From an uncultured Pseudomonadota bacterium (GTDB lineage: Bacteria > Pseudomonadota > Alphaproteobacteria > CACZRW01), in NCBI GenBank assembly GCA_902783675.1, contig CACZRW010000047.1:1-22686 (forward strand): a stretch of DNA of 22,686 bases. The letters run 5' to 3'. The translations under genes and the position numbers were made by a program. The notes beneath the pieces are model-generated. The model searched no databases, was not told where the DNA came from, and saw nothing but the letters and a program-made list of their open reading frames with translations. Shown here one piece after another: positions 7,002-15,073 of the stretch; position 1 is the first letter of the stretch; each line of letters opens with the position of its first letter.

Positions 7002-8792
7002 GTGACCATACGCATTCTTGACTCGAACCTTGTTAATCAAATTGCCGCCGGCGAAGTTCTGGAACGCCCGTCCGCCGCAATTAAAGAGCTGGTTGAGAAT
7101 GCTATTGATGCCGGTGCCTCCCGTATAGATGTGGCAATAGAGGAGGGCGGCAAAAGCTTCTTAAGCGTAACGGACGACGGCTTCGGTATGGATAAGTCCG
7201 AGCTTGCTTTAGCCATAGAGCGCCACGCCACATCAAAGATTCCCGACAATGACCTAAGCAACATCAACTCTTTCGGCTTTAGGGGTGAGGCACTTCCCTC
7301 CATAGGTGCTGTCGCAAGGCTTACCATAATTTCCCGAGCCAAGTCCTCTCCCGAAGCATACAAAATCACGGTAGAAGGCGGAGAAAAATCCGCCATAAGT
7401 CCCGCACCTCTGTCCCGTGGCACAAAAGTAGAGGTGCGCGATATGTTCTACGCCACTCCCGCTCGATTAAAGTTTTTAAAGGCGAGCACCACCGAAACCG
7501 GCAAGATAGAGGACACGATAAAGCACATCGCCATGTCTAATCCCGCCATTTCATTTACCTTGAAAGATGAGAAGAAAGAGCGCCTTAACTATCCCCAAGC
7601 ACCCGATTTGCAAACCCGCTTCAGCGACATTATGAAAGAGGATATTTCAGGCAATTTTGCTACTCTCGCCACCGCCGGCAATGGCGTAGAGATTACGGGT
7701 TTTGCCTCGCTTCCCACATATACAAGGGGCAATTCGCTTCAGCAATATCTTTTTGTTAACGGCAGACCCGTAAAGGATAGATTGCTTCTAGGCGCGATAA
7801 GGGGCGCGTACCAAGGTCTTATCCCGTCCGATCGCTTTCCCGTTGTAGCGATTTTTATTCAAATGCCCGCAAGTGATGTTGATGTCAATGTCCACCCCGC
7901 CAAAACCGAAGTAAGGTTCAAAGACTCGAGCATTATCAGAGGCCTCATGGTTACCGCTATCAGAAATGCTCTTTTAGATTCCCATTTCAAAGTAGCGCAA
8001 ACCATCTCCGAGGACGCTTTAAAAAGCTTTCGAAGCTATGACTTGCCGAGTGCGACGACTAATAAAAATACTTTTAATTTTCAATATAGTTTTGGGCAAA
8101 GTTCAAGTAAAAAATCAACAGCAAATACTTTGTTTGAAGCTCGCTCCGCCTATGTTCCCGAGCCTGCTTTCACCGCCGAAAGCAATCCCGAATTGCCCGC
8201 ATGTGAGGAAGAGGATTTTCCTCCGCTGGGTCTGGCACGCGGACAACTTCACGAAACTTATATTGTCTCGCAAACCAAGGACGGCATAGTTATCGTTGAC
8301 CAGCACGCCGCCCACGAGCGCCTTACTTACGAAAAAATCAAAAATGCCAAAGGCACTGCCGAAAGCCAACTTCTTTTAACTCCCGAGATTGTGGATTTGC
8401 CCGAAGCAAATGCCGCCGGCCTTTTAGCCCTTAAAGATGAGCTGGAAAAGCTTGGCTTGGTGATAGACGGCTTTGGCGAAGGTGCAGTTGCGGTTCGTGC
8501 CGTCCCTGCCATTATCAAAGATACCGATATCAAAAAGCTGATAGAGGACTTATCCGACACTATTGCCGACTTCAAAGGCGCTCTTTCGCTGGAAAATAAG
8601 ATAAAGGACATTTGCGCCAAGATGGCTTGTCACGGCTCGGTAAGGGCAGGGCGCAGGCTGAATGCCGACGAGATGAATGCACTTTTGCGCCAAATGGAAC
8701 AGACCCCTAATTCCGGCCAGTGTATCCACGGCCGCCCGACTTACATTGAATTAAAACTCAAAGACATTGAAAAACTCTTTGGGAGAAGGTAA
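7002..8792 (+). CDS. mutL: DNA mismatch repair protein MutL (with endonuclease motif)
   Basis: MutL couples mismatch recognition by MutS to strand incision. The N-terminal GHKL ATPase domain is complete: NQIAAGEVLERPSAAIKELV with Glu29, DDGFGMD (58-64), RHATSKI (74-80), FGFRGEALPSIG (91-102), then YATPARLKFLK, FVNGRPVKDR and DVNVHPAKTEVRF. After a variable linker (roughly 345-400) the C-terminal domain carries DQHAAHERLTYE (433-444), matching the metal-binding DQHA-x2-E-x4-E endonuclease motif, with the companion motifs ACHGSVRAG and CIHGRPT near the end. It should therefore nick DNA itself, as in bacteria lacking MutH. The start is GTG, directly after the pgi stop. The 596-residue length is normal. 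It is followed 34 bases later by the acyl-CoA synthetase gene. Confidence 0.97.
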   Translation: MTIRILDSNLVNQIAAGEVLERPSAAIKELVENAIDAGASRIDVAIEEGGKSFLSVTDDGFGMDKSELALAIERHATSKIPDNDLSNINSFGFRGEALPSIGAVARLTIISRAKSSPEAYKITVEGGEKSAISPAPLSRGTKVEVRDMFYATPARLKFLKASTTETGKIEDTIKHIAMSNPAISFTLKDEKKERLNYPQAPDLQTRFSDIMKEDISGNFATLATAGNGVEITGFASLPTYTRGNSLQQYLFVNGRPVKDRLLLGAIRGAYQGLIPSDRFPVVAIFIQMPASDVDVNVHPAKTEVRFKDSSIIRGLMVTAIRNALLDSHFKVAQTISEDALKSFRSYDLPSATTNKNTFNFQYSFGQSSSKKSTANTLFEARSAYVPEPAFTAESNPELPACEEEDFPPLGLARGQLHETYIVSQTKDGIVIVDQHAAHERLTYEKIKNAKGTAESQLLLTPEIVDLPEANAAGLLALKDELEKLGLVIDGFGEGAVAVRAVPAIIKDTDIKKLIEDLSDTIADFKGALSLENKIKDICAKMACHGSVRAGRRLNADEMNALLRQMEQTPNSGQCIHGRPTYIELKLKDIEKLFGRR

Positions 8793-8826
8793 TTTCACAA
8801 AATTGTTTATAAGGAGAACAGCAACA

Positions 8827-10998
8827 ATGACTAAAGCTCAACCTACCGCAAACTTAGATAAACTTTTTAAACCCAAAACCGTAGCTCTAATCGGCGCGTC
8901 CAACCGTCCGGAATCGGTCGGCTCGGTCACGATGAGAAACCTGCTTTCGGGTGGCTTCAAGGGCGAGATATGGCCCGTTAATCCCAAAGGCGAGCCGATA
9001 CACGGTGCAAAGTGTTATAAAAGCATTGATGAGCTTCCCGCGGCTCCCGACTTGGCAATTTTAACAATTCCGCCAAAGGCCGCGCCCGAATCCATTGAGC
9101 TTTTGGCAAAAAAAGGCAATAAGTTCGCCGTTATTATTGCCGCCGGTCTTAACAATAAGGACGAAGGTGAGGCGGAGACTTGGCAAGCTCGCTGCCTTAG
9201 AACTGCCGCCGAAAACGGCATGCGCCTTATCGGACCCAACTGCCTTGGCGTGCTTTCCCCGCATGTCGGCTTAAACGCCAGCTTCTCCTCAACACCCGCT
9301 AATAAAGGCAAGATCGCCTTTGTATCGCAATCAGGTGCGCTTTGCGTATCGGTTTTGGATTGGGCAAAGAATAAAGGCATAGGCTTTTCCAAGTTCATAT
9401 CCATAGGCGATGCTGCCGACCTTAATTTTGATGACTTGCTGGAATATCTGGCAAACGACAAAGATACCAACGCCGTCTTTATGTATATTGAATCCGTAAA
9501 GCGCAGAGCAAAGTTTATGAAAGCCGCCCTTGCCGCTTCAAAAAAGAAACCCCTTTTTGCAATAAAATCGGGACGCGTCCCCGAAGGCGCGGCCGCCGCC
9601 GCATCGCATACGGGCGCCTTAGCCGGTGGCGACAATGTCTATGATGCCGCCTTCTTGCGTGCCGGTGTTGTCCGCCTGGACGACTTGGAGGACATGTATA
9701 ACGCCGTCCAATTTCTTGAATACCGTAACAAAGTTAAAGATGAGTATGTCACCATTTTAACCAACGGCGGAGGCCCCGGCGTTTTGGCGGTTGACGGGCT
9801 TATCAAAGCAGGCGGACACCTAACCAAACTTTCCGACGATACCAAAAAGAAGCTGGACGAGGTTTTGCCTTCCACTTGGTCGCATAACAATCCGGTTGAC
9901 ATTATCGGCGATGCACCGGGCTCTCGCTATGCCGACGCCTTGAAAGTATTGCTAAAGGCCAAAGAAGTAGGCGAGATTTTAGTCATGTATGTTCCCACGG
10001 GAATCTCCTCGGGCTCGGAAGTCGCCGAAAAAGTCCTCGCCGTTGAAAAGGAAGCAAAGTCAGGTCGCATTTTCGGCTGCTGGGTCGGGGGCGATGTCGT
10101 CATGCCGGGGATAAAGATGTTTAACGCCGAAGCCCATCTTCCTTGCTTTGAATCCGGTGAAAGAGGCGTAAAGGGCTTTATGAGCCTTAACGATTTTTAC
10201 GCTCTTCGCACTCAAAGGGACAAGGACGACAAAGAAAAATCCAAGCCTAAAAAAGCGGACAAGAAGAAGGTTGCCGCCATTTTCCAAACCGTAATGAAGG
10301 AAGGCCGCTCCATGCTTACCGAAGTTGAAGCAAAGGCGGTCTTTGAGGCTTATAACATTCCGGTTATCAAGACCCGCATTGCCGAAACTCCTGCCGAGGC
10401 AAAGAAACTTGCAAAGGAAATCGGCACAACCGTTGCTCTTAAAATCCTTTCAAACGATATCTCTCACAAGTCGGATGCCGGCGGCGTTGCCCTTAACCTT
10501 GAAACTCCCGAGGCGGTAGAGCAAGCGGCAATTACCATGCTTGCCAAGATTAAGAAGGGCTTCCCCAAGGCCAAGATTGACGGCTTTACCGTACAGCAAA
10601 TGGTAGCAAAGAAAAATCCGCACGAGATTATCGTCGGCGTTACCACTGACCCCATTTTCGGACCTGTGCTTATGGTGGGGCAGGGCGGCACTGCCGTTGA
10701 AATCATCAAGGACACGGCGATTGCCTTACCGCCTTTGAACGAGGCGCAGGCTCTTGACGCCATAAAGCGCACCAAAGTTTATGACTTGCTCAAAGGCTAC
10801 CGCGACAGACCTGCTGCCGATATCAAAGCCATCACCGATGCGATGATTCAAATCGGACAGCTTGTGGTTGATTTTCCGGAACTCACGGAGCTTGACGCCA
10901 ATCCTTTATTTGTGGATGAAGACGGAGCAATCGCCGTTGACGCCAGAATAGTGGTAAAGCCCTATGAAGGCCGCCCCGACAGATTGGCAATGGGATAA
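8827..10998 (+). CDS. ADP-forming acyl-CoA (acetyl-CoA) synthetase, fused alpha-beta
   Basis: This 723-residue NDP-forming acyl-CoA synthetase-family protein would interconvert acetyl-CoA (or another acyl-CoA) + ADP + Pi and acetate + CoA + ATP. Domain order is a CoA-binding Rossmann domain (about 10-105, VALIGASNRPESVGS), two ligase-CoA domains (about 155-450) with the phospho-histidine loop ASHTGALAGGDN (His261), a lysine-rich linker (467-481), then an ATP-grasp domain (about 485-715) with NDISHKSDAGGV (His547), the second conserved histidine. There is no GNAT acetyltransferase domain, which separates it from Pat-type protein acetyltransferases. AAGGAG (8811-8816) is 10 bases before ATG 8827; an in-frame TTG at 8767 inside mutL is a poorer start. 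The direction (acetate production with ATP gain) is inferred. The substrate is not determined by sequence. Confidence 0.88.
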   Translation: MTKAQPTANLDKLFKPKTVALIGASNRPESVGSVTMRNLLSGGFKGEIWPVNPKGEPIHGAKCYKSIDELPAAPDLAILTIPPKAAPESIELLAKKGNKFAVIIAAGLNNKDEGEAETWQARCLRTAAENGMRLIGPNCLGVLSPHVGLNASFSSTPANKGKIAFVSQSGALCVSVLDWAKNKGIGFSKFISIGDAADLNFDDLLEYLANDKDTNAVFMYIESVKRRAKFMKAALAASKKKPLFAIKSGRVPEGAAAAASHTGALAGGDNVYDAAFLRAGVVRLDDLEDMYNAVQFLEYRNKVKDEYVTILTNGGGPGVLAVDGLIKAGGHLTKLSDDTKKKLDEVLPSTWSHNNPVDIIGDAPGSRYADALKVLLKAKEVGEILVMYVPTGISSGSEVAEKVLAVEKEAKSGRIFGCWVGGDVVMPGIKMFNAEAHLPCFESGERGVKGFMSLNDFYALRTQRDKDDKEKSKPKKADKKKVAAIFQTVMKEGRSMLTEVEAKAVFEAYNIPVIKTRIAETPAEAKKLAKEIGTTVALKILSNDISHKSDAGGVALNLETPEAVEQAAITMLAKIKKGFPKAKIDGFTVQQMVAKKNPHEIIVGVTTDPIFGPVLMVGQGGTAVEIIKDTAIALPPLNEAQALDAIKRTKVYDLLKGYRDRPAADIKAITDAMIQIGQLVVDFPELTELDANPLFVDEDGAIAVDARIVVKPYEGRPDRLAMG

Positions 10999-11035
10999 GT
11001 TAAGGAGATAAAAGGGAGTAAGTCCCTGCCTTGAT

Positions 11036-11057
11036 AAAAAAGGCCGATGATTAGGCC
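11036..11057 (-). terminator. Possible weak intrinsic terminator of ispDF
   Basis: Read on the minus strand, GGCC (11057-11054), an 8-base loop holding the ispDF stop, GGCC (11045-11042) and then six T residues (11041-11036) form a short stem with a T tract. The stem is only 4 bp, so it may be inefficient. On the plus strand the convergent gene has only a 5-bp hairpin (AGGGA 11013-11017 with TCCCT 11023-11027) and no T tract. Confidence 0.35.
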
Positions 11058-12199
11058 AGCACGCTGACGACGGCCTTTGCCGCTATGCCTTCACCGCGAC
11101 CGGTAAAACCAAGGCCTTCGGTGGTCGTGCCCTTCACATTGACAGATGTTTCGGGAATCCCGAGCATCAAAGAGACCTTGCCCACCATCTCGGCACGATA
11201 TTCGCCTATCTTCGGCGCTTCACAAATAATGGTGATGTCGGCATTGATAATCTGTCCTCTCTTCTCACGCACCATATCCACGGCGTGCCGCACAAAGATA
11301 GAGGAATCCGCGCCTTTCCACCGCTCATCGGAGGGAGGAAAGTGCATACCGATATCCCCGCCGCCGATTGCGCCGTAAATTGCATCTGCCAAGGCGTGCA
11401 AGGCTACATCTGCATCGGAATGCCCGAGCAGAGCCTTTTCATAAGGTATTTTAACTCCGCACAAAGTAACTTCTTCACCTTCCGTAAAAGCGTGAACATC
11501 AAAGCCTGCGCCGACTTTTACCATCGCGCCTAAATCTCCTTTATTTGCCATTTCCAAATCTTCCAAAGTAGTAATTTTAATGTTTGTCGTCGAACCGTTT
11601 ACGGTGACGACCTTAATGCCGCAAGCCTCCGCCGCGGAAGCGTCATCGGTAAGCTTCATTTTGCGAGTTTTCTTGCTTGATATTAAAATATCTTTATAGA
11701 CAAAGCCTTGAGGCGTTTGCGCCCGCCACAAAACCGAGCGGTCAATGGTATAAGCAACGGTATTAGAACCTACTGCCACTTTCTTGATGGTATCGGTAAC
11801 CGGTATCACCGGCACTACTCCCTGCTTATTTCCCAAAGGCGCAATGACATTAGATATCACCTGATGCGAAACAAAAGGTCTGGCTGCGTCGTGAATAAGC
11901 ACAAACTCGGGCTTTTCCTTCTCAATAGCTTCCAAACCGAACCTGACAGACTCCTGCCTATCTTTGCCGCCGAAGCAATGAGGCAGGACATCAAGCCCTT
12001 TAACCGCCTCCTCATAAAGCTCTACATCATCGGGGTGAATGACCACCTTTACCGCCGTTATGTCGGGGTGAGAAAGAAAAGTCTCGACCGTATGGGTAAG
12101 TATCATCTTACCGTGCAAAAGGTGATATTGCTTAGGCGTTCCCTCGCCAAAGCGACTGCCGCGACCCGCCGCCACAATTAACGCTATGATTTTTTGCAT
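11051..12199 (-). CDS. ispDF: Bifunctional IspD/IspF (MEP isoprenoid pathway)
   Basis: This 382-residue fusion carries out two steps of the non-mevalonate isoprenoid pathway. The IspD half (about 1-225) makes CDP-methylerythritol from MEP and CTP: LIVAAGRGSRFGEGTPKQY is the nucleotide-binding loop, followed by IHDAARPFVS, AQTPQGF and TDDASAAEACG. The IspF half (about 226-382) forms the 2,4-cyclodiphosphate: GAGFDVHAF and LLGHSDADV supply the Asp/His/His zinc ligands, IGMHFPPSDERWKGADS lies at the active site, and GTTTEGLGFTGRGEGIAA ends it. The fusion is common in alphaproteobacteria. AAGGA lies 9 bases before the ATG. It is divergent from dusB, with 59 A/T-rich bases between them that must hold both promoters, although I see no convincing -35/-10 pair. 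The divergent ispDF/dusB arrangement is itself typical of alphaproteobacteria. Confidence 0.96.
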   Translation of the reverse strand: MQKIIALIVAAGRGSRFGEGTPKQYHLLHGKMILTHTVETFLSHPDITAVKVVIHPDDVELYEEAVKGLDVLPHCFGGKDRQESVRFGLEAIEKEKPEFVLIHDAARPFVSHQVISNVIAPLGNKQGVVPVIPVTDTIKKVAVGSNTVAYTIDRSVLWRAQTPQGFVYKDILISSKKTRKMKLTDDASAAEACGIKVVTVNGSTTNIKITTLEDLEMANKGDLGAMVKVGAGFDVHAFTEGEEVTLCGVKIPYEKALLGHSDADVALHALADAIYGAIGGGDIGMHFPPSDERWKGADSSIFVRHAVDMVREKRGQIINADITIICEAPKIGEYRAEMVGKVSLMLGIPETSVNVKGTTTEGLGFTGRGEGIAAKAVVSVLA

Positions 12200-12258
12200 A
12201 ATTTGTTATCCTTATTTTTACAAAAAAGAATATAAACTAACAGCAAAATAAAATAAAG

Positions 12259-13218
12259 ATGAAACTTCAATTTGATATAAAAGCCTGCCTTGCGCCGCTT
12301 GCCGAAATCACCGACATTCCTTTTCGTTCTTTGGTAAGGGAGTTTTCCTCGTGCCTTATGTTTACCGAAATGATATCGGCGGCAGGCGCCTTCCAGAATA
12401 ACCAAAAGACCGTGGGTATGATGAAGCTCGCTCCTTACGAACACCCCATCGGGGTCCAGCTTTTCGGTCATAATCCCGAACAACTGGCCGCGGCGGCAAA
12501 AATGGCGGCAGATTCCGGCGCCGATATGATAGATATAAACATGGGCTGCCCCGTAAAAAAGATAATCTCGGACGGCAACGGCTCGGCTCTAATGAAAGAT
12601 GAAGCGCTGGCAGGCAGGATTGTCGAGGCCGTGGCCAAAGCCGTATCCTTGCCCGTATCGGCAAAGTTCCGCAAAGGCTTTTCGGCAGACAGTATCAACG
12701 CCGTATCCTTCGCCAAAACATTGGAATCCGCAGGGGCAAGCCTTGTCACCGTGCACGGTCGCACAAGGGCCGAGTTTTATTCGGGCACGGCAGACTGGGA
12801 TATTATCGCCAAGGTAAAAGAAGCGGTGAAAATCCCCGTCATTGCCAATGGCGACATCACTTCGCCCGAAACCGCCCTTAAATGCTTGAAACAAACAAAG
12901 GCAGACGGCGTGATGATAGGCAGAGCCAGCCTCGGCCACCCCTGGGTAATGGGTCAGATTGCCGCCGCCGTTCATAACGAGCCTATCCCCGCCACTCCAA
13001 CCATTGCTGAGCAAAAACAAATAGTTATAAAGCACCTTAATGCTATGTTAGACTTTTACGGCGAGCCGAGCGGGCTTTTCCAATTCAGAAAGCACCTTTG
13101 CTGGTATGTCACGGGCAAAAAAGGCGCGTCAAAGTTCCGCGAAGCAATAAATCATATTCAAGACAAAAATATAGTTTTAGAATCCATTGCAAAGTTTTAT
13201 GATGAGCAAGAAAGTTGA
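12259..13218 (+). CDS. dusB: tRNA-dihydrouridine synthase (DusB/NifR3 family)
   Basis: This FMN-dependent enzyme reduces specific uridines in tRNA to dihydrouridine. The 319-residue TIM-barrel protein has LAPLAEITDIPFR near the N-terminus, DINMGCPVKKI with the catalytic cysteine, SAKFRKG, VHGRTRAEFYSGTADWDI, VIANGDITSPETA and GVMIGRASLGHPW (FMN phosphate site), then a C-terminal helical domain. The family name NifR3 comes from its place in front of the ntr genes in alphaproteobacteria, and that context is retained here. The ATG follows an A/T-rich leader without a clear ribosome binding site, so it may be leaderless or weakly translated. Its end nearly touches ntrY: the ntrY frame is open across the dusB stop. 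Confidence 0.95.
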   Translation: MKLQFDIKACLAPLAEITDIPFRSLVREFSSCLMFTEMISAAGAFQNNQKTVGMMKLAPYEHPIGVQLFGHNPEQLAAAAKMAADSGADMIDINMGCPVKKIISDGNGSALMKDEALAGRIVEAVAKAVSLPVSAKFRKGFSADSINAVSFAKTLESAGASLVTVHGRTRAEFYSGTADWDIIAKVKEAVKIPVIANGDITSPETALKCLKQTKADGVMIGRASLGHPWVMGQIAAAVHNEPIPATPTIAEQKQIVIKHLNAMLDFYGEPSGLFQFRKHLCWYVTGKKGASKFREAINHIQDKNIVLESIAKFYDEQES

Positions 13219-13219
13219 G

Positions 13220-15073
13220 ATGAGAATAAAAATGACAGCGATAACAAAGGAAAACAAACCGAAAGCCAAGAAAGGGCTTGACTACTACACCCGCCTTTTT
13301 AAGCGCTTTGGCGTTTGGGCAAGGAAAGTAGATTTATCAAGGAAGCTGAGCTACCTGCTTGCTCTGGCGGCTTTAATCAGCGGCGTTGCTACATACTTTG
13401 CCTTTACCCTTCCCGAAGGTCCCGATACGCAGCTTGTCCTTTTGCTGCTATACTTGGATTTAGCATTGCTGCTTTGCTTGGTCATTCTGCTTATTAGGGG
13501 GCTTCTAAAGGTATGGTATGAAAAGCGCCAAGGCAGCATAGGTTCCGGCCTACATGTTCGCTTTGTGCTTTTATTCCTTATTATAACGGCGATGCCCACC
13601 ATTTTAGTTTCGGCCTTCTCGGCATTTTTTTTTAGTGTGGGTTTGCAAGCGTGGTTCGGCGACCAGGTTTATAACGCCGTTCGTGAGTCCAAAAATGTCG
13701 CCGAGGCCTACTTCAAGGAACACACCAACAGCATAACCGCCGATGTTTACTCGGTAATGTATGACATTGACACGATAAAGATGAGCAAGGACAACATTGA
13801 AAAGATACTAAACGCCAAGCTCATATCCAAAGGCGTTGATGAGGCGATAGTCTTTGATGTCTCGGGCAAGATTATCGCAAAGGCTGGCTACACCTTTACC
13901 CTAAGCTCCGAGGTTGTGCCTTTTACCGCGCTTAAACAAGCCGACAGCGGCGATATTGTGGTAAGTGTCAGCGATAACAATGACTGGGTCAAAGCATTGG
14001 TGCGTATTCCCGGCAGCATATCCTACTTATATGTCGGGCGCATGGTTGATCCTGCGGTCGTCAGCCACATTGAGCGCGCCACGATTGCCGCCAACAATTA
14101 TGAGACCCTGGAAGGTCGGCGCTCCATGATAGAGCTCACCTTTACGGGCATTTTCATCATAGTCTCGCTTTTGCTGATGGTAGTTGCGGCTTGGGTAGGT
14201 ATGATATTTGCTTCGCGCATATCCACTCCCATCGTGCATTTGATTGACGCCGCGGACAAAGTGCGCTCGGGCGATTTTTCCGTAAGGGTAGAGGAAAACG
14301 GCCACAAAGACGAGTTAAGCATTTTGACTCGCGCTTTTAATCGTATGATGGGCGAGCTCAACGAACTGCAAGCCGCACAAAGAAAAGCCGCTTGGGCAGA
14401 TGTGGCAAGACGCATCGCTCACGAAATAAAAAATCCGCTCACACCAATTCAACTTGCCGCCGAGCGTTTAAAACGCAAATACGAGGGGCAGATAAAGGAC
14501 AATGCCGAAGACTTCGCCACTTGCACCGACACCATTATCCGCCATGTCGCGGACATAGGGCGCATGGTGGACGAGTTCTCGGCGTTTGCTCGCATGCCTG
14601 CCCCCGTGTTTAAAAAGACGGACATTCGCAACATCATTGAACAAGCGGTGTTCTTGCAAAAGAATGCTCACCCGAAAATCAACTTTACGACCAACATTCC
14701 CGGCAAAGAAGTTTATTTCAACTGTGATAATCAACAAATTTCCCAAGTCGTCACCAACATTTTAAAAAATGCCGTTGAGGCAATTACCGATGGTGACGAG
14801 AAGAAAGGCAGAATTGACATATACCTAAGCCAAACGGCAAAGGGCGACATAACCTTAAAAGTGATTGACAACGGCAAAGGACTTCCCAAAGGCGAAGCCA
14901 AAGACAAAATTACCGAGCCTTATGTCACCACCAAGGCCAAAGGAACGGGGCTGGGACTTGCCATTGTAAAGAAAATCATTGAAGATCACAAAGGAACCTT
15001 AACTCTTGAAGACGGCATAAAAGGCGGCGCCGTCGTCACCATCTCCTTTCCTTATGAGGGCAAAAGCAAATGA
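13220..15073 (+). CDS. ntrY: Sensor histidine kinase NtrY, lacking the usual PAS domain
   Basis: NtrY is the membrane sensor kinase partner of NtrX, linked in alphaproteobacteria to nitrogen and redox/respiratory control. The 617-residue product has helices at about 43-64, 72-94 and 113-141, a periplasmic region to about 305, a fourth helix at 306-331, HAMP (332-385), DHp domain with phospho-acceptor His401 in RRIAHEIKNPLTPIQLAAER, and an ATPase domain (about 500-610) with NILKNAVEA, DNGKGLP and GTGLGLAIVKK. HAMP runs straight into DHp with only a few residues between (NELQAAQRKAAWADVA), so the PAS domain normally found there is absent. The start is uncertain: ATG 13220, one base after the dusB stop, ATG 13232, or ATG 13199/13202 inside dusB; none has a strong ribosome binding site. 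It overlaps ntrX by four bases (ATGA). Confidence 0.92.
   Translation: MRIKMTAITKENKPKAKKGLDYYTRLFKRFGVWARKVDLSRKLSYLLALAALISGVATYFAFTLPEGPDTQLVLLLLYLDLALLLCLVILLIRGLLKVWYEKRQGSIGSGLHVRFVLLFLIITAMPTILVSAFSAFFFSVGLQAWFGDQVYNAVRESKNVAEAYFKEHTNSITADVYSVMYDIDTIKMSKDNIEKILNAKLISKGVDEAIVFDVSGKIIAKAGYTFTLSSEVVPFTALKQADSGDIVVSVSDNNDWVKALVRIPGSISYLYVGRMVDPAVVSHIERATIAANNYETLEGRRSMIELTFTGIFIIVSLLLMVVAAWVGMIFASRISTPIVHLIDAADKVRSGDFSVRVEENGHKDELSILTRAFNRMMGELNELQAAQRKAAWADVARRIAHEIKNPLTPIQLAAERLKRKYEGQIKDNAEDFATCTDTIIRHVADIGRMVDEFSAFARMPAPVFKKTDIRNIIEQAVFLQKNAHPKINFTTNIPGKEVYFNCDNQQISQVVTNILKNAVEAITDGDEKKGRIDIYLSQTAKGDITLKVIDNGKGLPKGEAKDKITEPYVTTKAKGTGLGLAIVKKIIEDHKGTLTLEDGIKGGAVVTISFPYEGKSK

Noticed and set aside
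8767..8826. Upstream TTG start for the acyl-CoA synthetase (743 residues)
   Set aside because: It would lie inside mutL, and the ATG at 8827 has a strong AAGGAG site and begins just before the conserved CoA-binding domain.
9015..9635. Long minus-strand open frame (206 codons) inside the acyl-CoA synthetase gene
   Set aside because: It lies wholly opposite a well-conserved coding region, has low-complexity Ala/Ser/Leu composition and no recognisable motif; it is a shadow of codon bias.
11013..11027. Hairpin AGGGA/TCCCT after the acyl-CoA synthetase gene as a terminator
   Set aside because: The stem is only 5 bp and no T tract follows on the plus strand, so I did not list it as a terminator.
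12200..12258. Divergent promoters between ispDF and dusB
   Set aside because: The region is A/T-rich with TATAAA at 12231-12236, but no -35 hexamer at a suitable distance (TTGTTA at 12203 is 22 bases away); promoters must be here but I cannot place them.
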